DNA from: Xenorhabdus japonica
GTDB lineage: Bacteria; Pseudomonadota; Gammaproteobacteria; Enterobacterales; Enterobacteriaceae
Reading direction: 5' to 3'
Length of the DNA: 51,240 nt
Assembly: GCF_900115195.1 (NCBI RefSeq)
Contig: NZ_FOVO01000027.1
Coordinates: 1-51,240 of the forward strand
Positions 25,739-33,799 of this stretch are shown here, one piece after another (positions within the stretch are counted from its first letter, which is position 1; each line of letters starts with the position of its first letter). A model generated the notes under the pieces. It was given only the letters and a program-made list of their open reading frames with translations. It made no database searches and was not told the DNA's origin. The translations under genes were made by a program, and so were the position numbers.

Positions 25739-28453
25739 ATGCTTATCCCATCGAAACTCAGCCGCCCCCTTCGGCTCAATAATATGGTTATGCGGGAGCG
25801 CCTGCTAGAAAAGTTCAATGAAGTTCAGGGTTATCGGCTGGTCTTGGTAACCAGTCCTGCTGGATATGGCAAAACGACATTGATGTCACAATGGGCTGCC
25901 GGGCAAGAGCGCCTTGGGTGGTATTCTCTTGATGATAGTGACAATCAGCCGGAGCGCTTTGCCAGCTATTTGATTGCAGCTATTCAGCAGGCAACGCAGG
26001 GGCACTGTGTAAAAAGTGACGTGCTGGCCCAGAAACACCAATACGCCAATTTACCTGCGTTGTTTGCGCAATTGTTTATTGAGCTTAGCGAATGGCAGCA
26101 ACCGATTTTTCTGGTGATCGACGATTATCATTTGATAATGAATGGGCTTATTCATGAAGCAATGCGTTTTTTCCTGCGCCACCAACCAGAAAACTTAACA
26201 TTGGTGCTCCTATCACGCCATTTGCCATCCTTGGGAATTGCTAACTTACGTGTCCGCGAGCAGTTATTGGAGATTGATAGCCAACAGTTGGCTTTTGATT
26301 ATCGGGAAACGCAGCAATTTTTCGCCAAGCGGTTAACCAATCCACTGGATTCTGAGCACTGTAAACAGTTATGCAATGATGTTGCTGGGTGGGCTACTGC
26401 TTTGCAGTTGATTGCCCTTTCTGCCCGTCAATCTGGTAATACGACTGAAATGTCAGCAAGGCGTCTTTCGGGAATTAATGCCAGTCACCTTGCGGATTAC
26501 CTTGTGGATGAGGTTTTAAATCGGGTGAATCAGAAGACGCGGAATTTCTTGCTGCATAGTTCTATTCTGCGTTCCATGAATGATGGCCTGATTGTTTGCC
26601 TGACGGGAGAGGACAACGGTCAACAACGTCTGGAGGATATTGAACGTCAGGGGTTGTTTATTCAACGGATGGATGATTCTGGAGAGTGGTTCTGCTTTCA
26701 TCCTTTATTTGCTTCATTCCTGCGCCAACGTTGCCAATGGGAAATGGCAGCAAAATTACCTGAATTACATAGAGCAGCCGTGAAAGGATGGTTGATGCAG
26801 GGCTATCCGGGAGAAGCTATTCATCATGCTCTGGCGGCGGGAGATACAACTTTGTTGCGGGATATTTTGTTGCAACATGCTTGGGAGTTATTTAACCACA
26901 GCAAACTATCCCTATTGGAAGAGTGCATGAATGCACTGCCATATGAACAACTATTGGAAAGTCCTCGCTTGGTTCTGTTACAAGCATGGTTGGCACAGAG
27001 TCAACATCGTTACTATGAAGTAAATGCGTTATTGAATCAGACAGAGCAATCATTGAAACAGAAGCAAATAGCTATTGAGCCGGAGTTACTGGCGGAATTT
27101 GATGTTCTGAGAGCTCAGGTAGCGATTAACGATGGTTGTCCGTCTGATGCCGATGCTTTGGCTGAAAAAGCTCTGGCGACCCTACTGCCAGACAATAAAT
27201 ATGGCCGTATTGTGGCGATGTCAGTGAAAGGAGAGGTATTGCATTGCAATGGGCAGTTGGTCAATGCATTGGCTTTGATGAAGCAAACTGAGCAACTTGC
27301 CCGCGTTTGTCATGTTTACCACTATGCTTTATGGGCGTTGTTGCAACAAAGCGAAATTTTATTGGCGCAAGGTTACTTACAGGCGGCTTATGATACTCAG
27401 ACCCATGCTTTTGACTTAATACATGAGCAGCATTTAGAACAATTGCCGATGCATGAGTTTCTGCTCAGGATCCGTTCACAACTTTTGTGGTGTTGGGCTC
27501 GTATTGATGAATCAGAAGATGCGGCTCGTCAAGGGCTGGAAGTGTTGGCCAATTACCAGCCACAGCAGCAATTACAATGTCTTACCCAGCTGGCAAAGTG
27601 TTCTTTGATTCGAGGGGATATTGATAACGCTCGTCGCTACTTGACCCGCTGCGAAAACTTACTGAGTAATGGACAGTACCATCGGGATTGGCGGACAAAT
27701 ACTGATAAATTGCGTGTCATTATTTGGCAAAGTTTGGAAGATAGCAGTTCGTTGACACAATGGTTGGCACAGGCAGAACGACCAGACAGTTTTTGTAACC
27801 ACTTCAATCAGAATCAATGGCGAAACATTGCACGAGCACAAATCTTACTTGGTCAATATGGGGACGCTGAATCTATTTTGGAGAAGCTGAATACATATGC
27901 CAGAAAATTGGCATTGGTCAGCGATTTAAATCGTAATCTCCTGCTGTGTAATTTGCTTTATTGGCAGATTGAACGTAAAGCTGAGGCTCAGGATGTTTTG
28001 ATGGAAGCCTTGAGTTTGGCCAATCGCACGGGGTTTATCAGCCATTTTGTTATTGAAGGTGAGCTGATGGCTTTACAACTGCGCCAGCTTATCCAACTTA
28101 ATATCTTGCCTGAAATGGAACAGCGTAGGGCTCAACGCATTCTTCGGGAAATCAACCGACAGCACCGACATAAATTTGCCCATTTTGACGAAACGTTTGT
28201 AGAACAGTTACTCACTCATCCTGACGTGCCTGAGCTTATTCGTAACAGTCCACTTACTCAGCGTGAATGGCAGGTATTGGGGTTGATTTATTCTGGCTAC
28301 AGCAATGATCAAATTGCCGCAGAACTGGATGTGGCTGCAACCACTATAAAAACCCATATACGTAATTTATATCAGAAAATGGGAATTACTCACCGACAGG
28401 AAGCTATTCAGCAGGCACAGAAATTGATGCGAATGATAGGGCTAGGGGTTTAG
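25739..28453 (+). CDS. malT: HTH-type transcriptional activator MalT
   Basis: MalT is the STAND-family ATPase that, bound to ATP and maltotriose, activates all mal promoters. The start at 25739 gives [15 protein letters not shown], matching the family, and 904 residues (E. coli 901). Upstream in-frame codons to 25625 are rejected, and GAGGGG lies just before the chosen ATG. Walker A is SPAGYGKTT at 39-47. A long TPR-like region fills about 440-800, and the C-terminal LuxR-type HTH shows [20 protein letters not shown] and [16 protein letters not shown]. Confidence 0.96.
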   Translation: MLIPSKLSRPLRLNNMVMRERLLEKFNEVQGYRLVLVTSPAGYGKTTLMSQWAAGQERLGWYSLDDSDNQPERFASYLIAAIQQATQGHCVKSDVLAQKHQYANLPALFAQLFIELSEWQQPIFLVIDDYHLIMNGLIHEAMRFFLRHQPENLTLVLLSRHLPSLGIANLRVREQLLEIDSQQLAFDYRETQQFFAKRLTNPLDSEHCKQLCNDVAGWATALQLIALSARQSGNTTEMSARRLSGINASHLADYLVDEVLNRVNQKTRNFLLHSSILRSMNDGLIVCLTGEDNGQQRLEDIERQGLFIQRMDDSGEWFCFHPLFASFLRQRCQWEMAAKLPELHRAAVKGWLMQGYPGEAIHHALAAGDTTLLRDILLQHAWELFNHSKLSLLEECMNALPYEQLLESPRLVLLQAWLAQSQHRYYEVNALLNQTEQSLKQKQIAIEPELLAEFDVLRAQVAINDGCPSDADALAEKALATLLPDNKYGRIVAMSVKGEVLHCNGQLVNALALMKQTEQLARVCHVYHYALWALLQQSEILLAQGYLQAAYDTQTHAFDLIHEQHLEQLPMHEFLLRIRSQLLWCWARIDESEDAARQGLEVLANYQPQQQLQCLTQLAKCSLIRGDIDNARRYLTRCENLLSNGQYHRDWRTNTDKLRVIIWQSLEDSSSLTQWLAQAERPDSFCNHFNQNQWRNIARAQILLGQYGDAESILEKLNTYARKLALVSDLNRNLLLCNLLYWQIERKAEAQDVLMEALSLANRTGFISHFVIEGELMALQLRQLIQLNILPEMEQRRAQRILREINRQHRHKFAHFDETFVEQLLTHPDVPELIRNSPLTQREWQVLGLIYSGYSNDQIAAELDVAATTIKTHIRNLYQKMGITHRQEAIQQAQKLMRMIGLGV

Positions 28454-28528
28454 CGATTATTTCTAAATGTGATTTATTATGTCTTTAATATGAACAATAA
28501 ATATTAATAAATAACTATATGATTCTTC

Positions 28529-28551
28529 AAATTTAAATTTTTTTTAAATTT
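28529..28551. terminator. AT-only palindrome after malT, possible weak terminator
   Basis: AAATTTAAA and TTTAAATTT pair around a short T loop, followed by an AT-rich tract. It is 75 bases past the malT stop. The stem has no G-C pairs, so its strength is doubtful. The rest of 28454-28626 is very AT-rich and holds no gene. Confidence 0.35.
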
Positions 28552-28626
28552 ATTTAATATTTTTTATTACATTTTTATGATCTAAATGCGCTTAATCTAA
28601 TTTCATCGCAATAAGTATGTTTTTTC

Positions 28627-28778
28627 ATTGTTTAATACAACTAATTGTTTAATGAAGTAATTGTTTTGCGGTGTTAATTGTTTAGTGATGTTAGTTTTTT
28701 ATGCAAATAATTTTTCAATGCAAATAATTACTTTATGCAATGAATTGTTTAATACAACGAATTGTTTAATACAAACTA
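28627..28778 (+). repeat. Nine degenerate 17-bp direct repeats upstream of the accessory operon
   Basis: Units begin at 28627, 28644, 28660, 28677, 28694, 28711, 28728, 28744 and 28761 and are 16-18 bases long. The best copies read ATTGTTTAATACAACKA, and outer copies are more alike than the central three, which share ATGCAAATAA. Each good unit has TTGT and ACAA half-sites in dyad. The last two units also offer a promoter-like pair, TTGTTT (28745-28750) and TAATAC (28767-28772), 16 bases apart. The array ends about 14 bases before the first start codon, so a regulator-binding or promoter role is likely but unproven. Confidence 0.8.
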
Positions 28779-28792
28779 ACTAATAGTGGTGA

Positions 28793-30055
28793 ATGATTAT
28801 GGAAAATAAAGATCATCTTGAAGATATGCTTTCTCACTTTATTGGTCATGGCCCTTATTTGATTATTGATGGTGAAAAATATATTGACGCGGCATCAGGA
28901 ACTTTTAATTTGCCGCTAGGCTACACGAATGAGCGGATTGCAGACAAACTCAAACAGCAGATTGATAGATGTACACATTTGAGTTCGGCTTATACACATG
29001 AAATGTCACAATATATTTTAAGTAAATTACTTAAACATACACCTAAAGGAGTAGATCGTATTTGGCTGAGAGATGTATCTGGATCTGGTGCAGTTGAATG
29101 TGCTATCCGTATAGCGCAAAAATCAACGGGACGTTCAGGTGTTATTTCGTTCTTTCTTGCCCATCATGGACAATCTCTTGCAACAGCACAGATTTCCGGC
29201 AATGCGTTCAGAATTAAGGAATTCCATGTAAATATTGATGGTTCGATAAAAATTCCTGCGCCAGCCAGTGTTCTGTCAGAGTCACAATCACAGCCGAATG
29301 AAGGGCAATTTGTCGATTTAGAGCAGTTTATTCAGTTAGGTTCTAATGACAATATTGCATGTCTTATTATTGAACCGATTCAGGGGAATGGCGGAAATAC
29401 TGTTTTCCCTGTGTCTTTCTACCGGAAGATCAGGGAAATCTGTCATCAACATGGCATCATCATTATTGCGGATGAAGTACAGACAGGTTTTGGTCGTACA
29501 GGTACGTTTTTCGCCTCGACGGGTTATGCCAAAGAACTGGAACCGGATATCATCGTTTTCGCCAAAGGAGCTGGAGGCATCGGTATTCCAACTGGCGGCG
29601 TATTGATGCGCCATTCACTGGATATTCTGGAATCGTTCGAACATTCCAGCACTTCTGGTGCCAACCCACTCTCTTTGGTGGCTCTCAATGAAATCATCGA
29701 CATTATTGAAGATGATCACATTTTGGAAAATGTGCAACAAAATGAAGCCTACTTGCGTGATGGTTTGTTGAAATTACAGCATCAATATCCAGAGATCACG
29801 GGAGTCAGAGGTGTAGGATATATGTATGGCTTTGATACACCAAATCCAGATTTTGCAGCGCAGGCGATAGCCACTGCCAGCCGCCATAATTTGCTCTTAC
29901 GTGGTTCCCGTTATGGTAAGGGAAAAACAATCAAAGTTCGTCCACCGCTGATTTGCACGCAGGAACATCTGGCGGAAATCCTGCATAAACTGGATCTGAC
30001 TTTCTCAGAATTAACGGCTATCGCACAGGTATATAAGGAGGTTGCATCATGCTAG
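28793..30055 (+). CDS. Class III PLP-dependent aminotransferase (accessory operon gene 1)
   Basis: The product is a 420-residue fold-type I aminotransferase of the class III (GabT/ArgD/HemL-like) family. Visible marks are the cofactor-phosphate region VSGSGAVECAIRIA (95-108), IIEPIQGNGG (192-201), the pyridine-binding Asp227 in IIIIADEVQTGFGRTG, and the Schiff-base Lys258 in VFAKGAGG. Substrate-side segments diverge from GabT and ArgD, so the substrate is unknown. Class III enzymes act on terminal amines, ketones or aldehydes; GabT1 of the Bacillus azasugar pathway belongs here. A second ATG at 28799 is an alternative start, since GTGGTG lies close to the first. The stop overlaps the next gene by 7 bases. 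Confidence 0.9.
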   Translation: MIMENKDHLEDMLSHFIGHGPYLIIDGEKYIDAASGTFNLPLGYTNERIADKLKQQIDRCTHLSSAYTHEMSQYILSKLLKHTPKGVDRIWLRDVSGSGAVECAIRIAQKSTGRSGVISFFLAHHGQSLATAQISGNAFRIKEFHVNIDGSIKIPAPASVLSESQSQPNEGQFVDLEQFIQLGSNDNIACLIIEPIQGNGGNTVFPVSFYRKIREICHQHGIIIIADEVQTGFGRTGTFFASTGYAKELEPDIIVFAKGAGGIGIPTGGVLMRHSLDILESFEHSSTSGANPLSLVALNEIIDIIEDDHILENVQQNEAYLRDGLLKLQHQYPEITGVRGVGYMYGFDTPNPDFAAQAIATASRHNLLLRGSRYGKGKTIKVRPPLICTQEHLAEILHKLDLTFSELTAIAQVYKEVASC

Positions 30056-31110
30056 CGCTTAAATATCATCAAGCTTGGGATGTTGAAATTCAGCAAGTTG
30101 AATCTTTGGCTTGTATTGAACCTGATGATGTTGTTGTTGATATTGCAGTGTGTGGTATTTGTGGCACGGATGTGGGAATTATCACAGGCGCTTACCCTGT
30201 TGCAATACCGGGAACCACTTTGGGTCATGAAACCACTGGCGTGGTATCGCAAATTGGCAGCGATGTTACTCAGTTTCAGGTGGGAGATCGTGTTGTGGTC
30301 AACCCGACCTACTTTTGTGGGCATTGCCGGATGTGTCAGACGGGAAGTCCTAATCATTGTGAGAGAAAATTGGGAACAGAAGCAGGGGTTTCCTATGATG
30401 GCGCGTTCGCAGATCAATATTTGGCAAAAGAAAATTTACTTATCAAGCTGGATGATCATGTCAGCATGGAAGAAGCCTCACTGACTGAACCACTGAGCTG
30501 TACACTAACCGGAGTGGATAAACTGGGGATCACCCACACTAATATTCGTGCAGCGGTAGCAGGGGCTGGCCCTATGGGAATGTTGTACATTTGGGCGCTG
30601 CATGAGCGGGGCGTACAAGCCTTTATGGTTGAAAAGAATGAGAGTCGAATTCAGTTTGCAAGAGATAATTTGCCTCCGGGAAGCCAGTTGTATTCTGACT
30701 TTGATGAAGCACTGGTTCAGGAATATGGTGATACGTCAGCTCTGATTGACTTATGTGTGGATACGACAGGACAGTTGACCGAATACATTTTTAACCATTT
30801 GGCACCGGGTGGGAAGTTGCTGAATGTTGCCCTGAAAGACAAACATGCCAATTTGGATATTATGAAAATTGCGGATAAAAGTCTTTCAGTGATAGGTTCC
30901 ATTGATTCCCTGAATAACAGTTTTGAACGCGCCTATGCCATGATCCGTGATGGTGTAATCCCTGCGGAGCGTTTTATCAGCCAAGTTTTTGATTTCAAAG
31001 ATTATCAGCAGGCTTTTCTTACTGTTGGTTGTGATATTGCATCGAAAGCTCAAGTTCCTCTCAGTGCACCAAACTGCAAGGTGTTGATTCGTATCTCTGA
31101 CCTAAAGTAA
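30049..31110 (+). CDS. Zinc-dependent medium-chain alcohol/polyol dehydrogenase (accessory operon gene 2)
   Basis: This 353-residue MDR-family enzyme oxidises a secondary or primary alcohol with NAD(P), by family. Catalytic zinc ligands are Cys38 (GICGTD), His60-Glu61 (LGHE) and Glu147 (TEPLSC). The structural zinc site has Cys90, Cys93, Cys96 and Cys104. The Rossmann motif is AGAGPMG at 171-177. The overall pattern fits the sorbitol/threonine dehydrogenase branch, like GutB1 of azasugar clusters, rather than ethanol dehydrogenases. An excellent Shine-Dalgarno (AAGGAGGT) lies inside the upstream gene and the two frames overlap by 7 bases, so they are coupled. The exact substrate is inferred, not shown. 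Confidence 0.92.
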   Translation: MLALKYHQAWDVEIQQVESLACIEPDDVVVDIAVCGICGTDVGIITGAYPVAIPGTTLGHETTGVVSQIGSDVTQFQVGDRVVVNPTYFCGHCRMCQTGSPNHCERKLGTEAGVSYDGAFADQYLAKENLLIKLDDHVSMEEASLTEPLSCTLTGVDKLGITHTNIRAAVAGAGPMGMLYIWALHERGVQAFMVEKNESRIQFARDNLPPGSQLYSDFDEALVQEYGDTSALIDLCVDTTGQLTEYIFNHLAPGGKLLNVALKDKHANLDIMKIADKSLSVIGSIDSLNNSFERAYAMIRDGVIPAERFISQVFDFKDYQQAFLTVGCDIASKAQVPLSAPNCKVLIRISDLK

Positions 31111-31136
31111 TTGATCGTTTGAAGGACTGTTATTTG

Positions 31137-31802
31137 ATGAATAAATGCAATGTCATTTTTGATATCGACGGAGTGATTGTTGATAGTGAACAATTGCACT
31201 TTGATGTATTGCTTGATGTATTAGCTGATGTATCGGGAGAACAGGTATCTGCTCAAATACGTGATATCCAACCCCAGCAATTGATCGGGCTAAGCCTCAC
31301 GGAAACGTTGAATGAGGTTGGTCTTCCTTCATCAATGCATAAAAGCATTACTGAAAAAATTATTTCTCGTTATCAAGAAAAATTGTCCGCACATTACTTG
31401 CGACCGGGGATCACTGACTTGATTGCTGTTTTGCAACAAAATGGCACTAACTTTGGGTTTGTTTCCACCGCGCCGCGTAATGTGTGTTTAGCAAATCTTA
31501 GCTTGTTGGAGCTACATGAACAACCTGCCTTGATTTCTGGCGATGATGTGGAAAGAACTAAACCCTTTCCTGATCCTTATTTGGCTATGCTGAAATTGAA
31601 AGAGATGGATATTCGGCAAACTTTGGTGATTGAAGATACTGATTTGGGGATTGCGGCGGCAAAACAGGCGGGTATTCCGTGGATATATGCTTGGCCTCAT
31701 GCTTTGTCGGGAGCGGAACAGTATGGACAAGCTTCCAGCGTCATTAGGAAGTTAACGGATATTCCCCAGTTTTCAGAGATAAGTGCAAATATAGAGCAAT
31801 AA
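31137..31802 (+). CDS. HAD-family phosphatase, beta-phosphoglucomutase-like (accessory operon gene 3)
   Basis: The 221-residue product has all four HAD motifs: FDIDGVIVDSE with nucleophile Asp9 and Asp11, a Ser/Thr motif in FVSTAPRN, Lys in ERTKPFPDPYL, and VIEDTDLGIAAAKQAG. The helical cap inserted after motif I assigns it to subfamily IA (phosphoglucomutase or sugar-phosphate phosphatase type). The ATG at 31137 is preferred to a TTG at 31119 because the HAD fold starts directly after it and AAGGA lies upstream. It begins 26 bases after the dehydrogenase. In the proposed pathway it would remove phosphate from an amino-sugar or polyol phosphate. Confidence 0.9.
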   Translation: MNKCNVIFDIDGVIVDSEQLHFDVLLDVLADVSGEQVSAQIRDIQPQQLIGLSLTETLNEVGLPSSMHKSITEKIISRYQEKLSAHYLRPGITDLIAVLQQNGTNFGFVSTAPRNVCLANLSLLELHEQPALISGDDVERTKPFPDPYLAMLKLKEMDIRQTLVIEDTDLGIAAAKQAGIPWIYAWPHALSGAEQYGQASSVIRKLTDIPQFSEISANIEQ

Positions 31803-31854
31803 ACATAAGGCAATAAACATAAAGGTAATACCTTGTTGAAGGCCAATATTGGGA

Positions 31855-31887
31855 GCCTTCCGCCCGAACTGGCGGAAGGCTTTGTTT
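31855..31887 (+). terminator. Perfect 10-bp hairpin with T-rich tail between the phosphatase and transporter genes
   Basis: GCCTTCCGCC (31855-31864) pairs without mismatch to GGCGGAAGGC (31871-31880), and TTTGTTT follows. This looks like an internal terminator or attenuator that would set enzyme versus transporter expression. It lies within an in-frame upstream extension of the transporter gene, which is one reason to reject that extension. Confidence 0.8.
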
Positions 31888-31913
31888 GGAGGATATCGTT
31901 TGGAGGAATTAAG

Positions 31914-33071
31914 TTGTCTGAAGAATATGCAGTCTCTTCAATAAAACAGCCTATCATGGCAACGCGAATTTCGTTTTTTATTGCGGGATTCAGTATTGCA
32001 AGTTGGGCACCACTGATCCCATTGGTAAAAGAACGATTAGGGCTGAGTGACGGTTCAATGGGGATTCTGATACTGATGTTTGGTATTGGTTCTTTCATTA
32101 TGATGCCAATAGCCGGAATGTTGGCGACGCGCTTTGGCTGCCGGAAGATTTTTACCTTTTTTGCTTTGTTGGCTGTTTTAATATTGCCGAGCCTGAGTGT
32201 GTTCTCGACTCCACTGACCTTGGCTTGTGCTTTATTTGTGTTTGGTATGGGAATTGGCGCAACAGATGTGGTCATCAATATCCATGCGGTCAATGTTGAG
32301 AAACGAGTACATCAACCGATTATGTCAGGCTTCCACGCATTATTCAGCTTAGGTGGAATTGTGGGAGCCGGTACAGTCAGCCTATTGTTGTTTCTGGGAG
32401 TTCCACCATTTCAGGTCACAATTGCTGTAGCAGTATTCGTTATTCTTCTGTTGTTACCAACGTGGAGAGGAATGCTGGATAGCACTGAAACGGAAACGGA
32501 GGACACACCATTTTTTGCTTTACCTCGTGGCATTGTTATCCTGATTGGCTCTCTCTGTTTTGTCGTTTACTTGATGGAAGGTTCCATGCTGGATTGGAGC
32601 GGGATCTTGCTAAGTAGCGTACATAACATGAGTAGTCATCAGGCAGGTTTTGGCTATACGCTTTTTGCCATTACTATGACTGCGGGGCGATTTCTGGGTG
32701 ATAAAATCATTGCGGCGTGTGGATATCGGCGTGTGTTTTTAGGCAGCGCGATTTTGGCAACATCAGGTTTTGTTCTAATTTATCTGGCATCAAGCATGAC
32801 TCAGTTGGGAATTTCTTTCCTGATGATAGGGGCAGGGTTATCCAATTTGGCTCCGATGTTTTTCACCGCTTCAGGCCAGCAGAAAGTGATGCCTGATGCA
32901 TTGGCAGTTTCTGCCGTTTCGACGATGGGCTATTCCGGGATTCTGCTTGGGCCGGCAATTATTGGTGGTTTGGCGCATCAGGTAACGTTGCATGGTGCTT
33001 TTGCCTGTATTGCTGTGCTTTCCCTTTCATTGTTAGCAGGATATAGTTTGATTAATCCGACCAAAAAATAA
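31914..33071 (+). CDS. MFS transporter, YbjJ/FucP-like (accessory operon gene 4)
   Basis: The frame encodes about 385 residues with twelve hydrophobic segments, the major facilitator fold. The loop between helices 2 and 3 has GMLATRFGCRK, the MFS A-motif region. SGFHALFSLGGIVGAG in helix 5 recalls E. coli YbjJ. A TTG start at 31914 is chosen because GGAGG sits 8 bases before it; the next ATG at 31956 has no ribosome binding site and would cut into helix 1. Direction and substrate are not known. Export of the operon's product or uptake of its sugar precursor are both possible. From memory, E. coli ybjJ is adjacent to a HAD phosphatase gene, ybjI, a similar pairing. Confidence 0.88.
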   Translation: MSEEYAVSSIKQPIMATRISFFIAGFSIASWAPLIPLVKERLGLSDGSMGILILMFGIGSFIMMPIAGMLATRFGCRKIFTFFALLAVLILPSLSVFSTPLTLACALFVFGMGIGATDVVINIHAVNVEKRVHQPIMSGFHALFSLGGIVGAGTVSLLLFLGVPPFQVTIAVAVFVILLLLPTWRGMLDSTETETEDTPFFALPRGIVILIGSLCFVVYLMEGSMLDWSGILLSSVHNMSSHQAGFGYTLFAITMTAGRFLGDKIIAACGYRRVFLGSAILATSGFVLIYLASSMTQLGISFLMIGAGLSNLAPMFFTASGQQKVMPDALAVSAVSTMGYSGILLGPAIIGGLAHQVTLHGAFACIAVLSLSLLAGYSLINPTKK

Positions 33072-33085
33072 CAGGGTAAATATTG

Positions 33086-33685
33086 ATGAACTTGCAGCAA
33101 TGTCATTGGTTGAATGAACCTGCTTCATGGCAATGTCAGGATGATGAGCTTCATGTCACGACAGACAATAAAACCGATTTCTGGCGTGATACATGGTATG
33201 GTTTTCAGCGTCATAGTGGTCACGTATTTGGTGGCTATATTGATGATTTTAAATTTGAAGAAGGTTTTACTTTCCAGTTTTGTATCGAAGGCCAATTTGA
33301 ACAATTGTATGATCAGGCTGGCGTTATGTTGTTAGTGGATGAACAACATTGGCTAAAAGCTGGTATTGAACATTCTGATGGACAGGCAACCATCGGTAGT
33401 GTATTGACAAATGGGGGTTCTGACTGGGCCATGGGAATTTTCCCTGGTGATCCAGATAAGTTCTGGTTGAGGATCACGTATGGGGATGGAGCGCTCAGGT
33501 TGCAATATTCTACTGATGGCGAGACATGGCCATTACTAAGATTGTCTCCTTTTACGATTGACAATAATCAGCGTATTTTTATCGGTGCGATGTGCTGTTC
33601 GCCAGAACGTGAAGGATTACAGGTGAAGTTTTCAGATTTCAGACTGACAACATCGTTGAAAAAACACCTGCATGATTTAAGTTAG
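33086..33685 (+). CDS. DUF1349 domain protein (accessory operon gene 5)
   Basis: The 199-residue product matches the DUF1349 family (concanavalin A-like beta-sandwich). Family marks are TDFWRDTWYGFQRHSGHVF near residues 29-47, the DQAGVMLLVDEQHWLKAGIE segment near 80-99, and TNGGSDWAM. No signal peptide or membrane helix is seen, so it is probably cytoplasmic. The function of the family is unknown; the fold often binds carbohydrate. The ATG at 33086 follows AGGGTAA, and a TTG one codon before is less likely. It begins 14 bases after the transporter and ends the operon, suggesting a role with the same, possibly sugar-like, compound. Confidence 0.88.
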   Translation: MNLQQCHWLNEPASWQCQDDELHVTTDNKTDFWRDTWYGFQRHSGHVFGGYIDDFKFEEGFTFQFCIEGQFEQLYDQAGVMLLVDEQHWLKAGIEHSDGQATIGSVLTNGGSDWAMGIFPGDPDKFWLRITYGDGALRLQYSTDGETWPLLRLSPFTIDNNQRIFIGAMCCSPEREGLQVKFSDFRLTTSLKKHLHDLS

Positions 33686-33693
33686 TGGATTAA

Positions 33694-33792
33694 TTAAATA
33701 TCCAGATGAAGATTCAATTCAACTTCTTCGATCAATGATACGGGTACTTCGTTCTCTTTGGCTAACTTAGGCCAAAGAGAAACACTTTCCTT
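33694..33792 (-). pseudogene. Possible remnant coding fragment (32 codons) after thiH
   Basis: On the minus strand, just after the thiH stop but in another frame, 32 sense codons run from a TAG to a TAA. They read like ordinary protein (SLWPKLAKENEVPVSLIEE, ending in LNLHLDI). There is no start codon. A hairpin, TCTCTTTGGC (33753-33762) with GCCAAAGAGA (33771-33780), lies inside. It may be the 3' remnant of a lost gene left when the accessory operon was inserted, or chance. I do not recognise the family. Confidence 0.35.
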
Positions 33793-33799
33793 CTAAAAA

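Noticed and set aside
28627-28778. CRISPR array
   Set aside because: Units of 17 bp adjoin each other without unique spacers and there are no cas genes.
28454-28792. Replication origin with iterons
   Set aside because: No DnaA boxes or replication gene are nearby, and the array lies directly before an operon start, which favours a transcriptional role.
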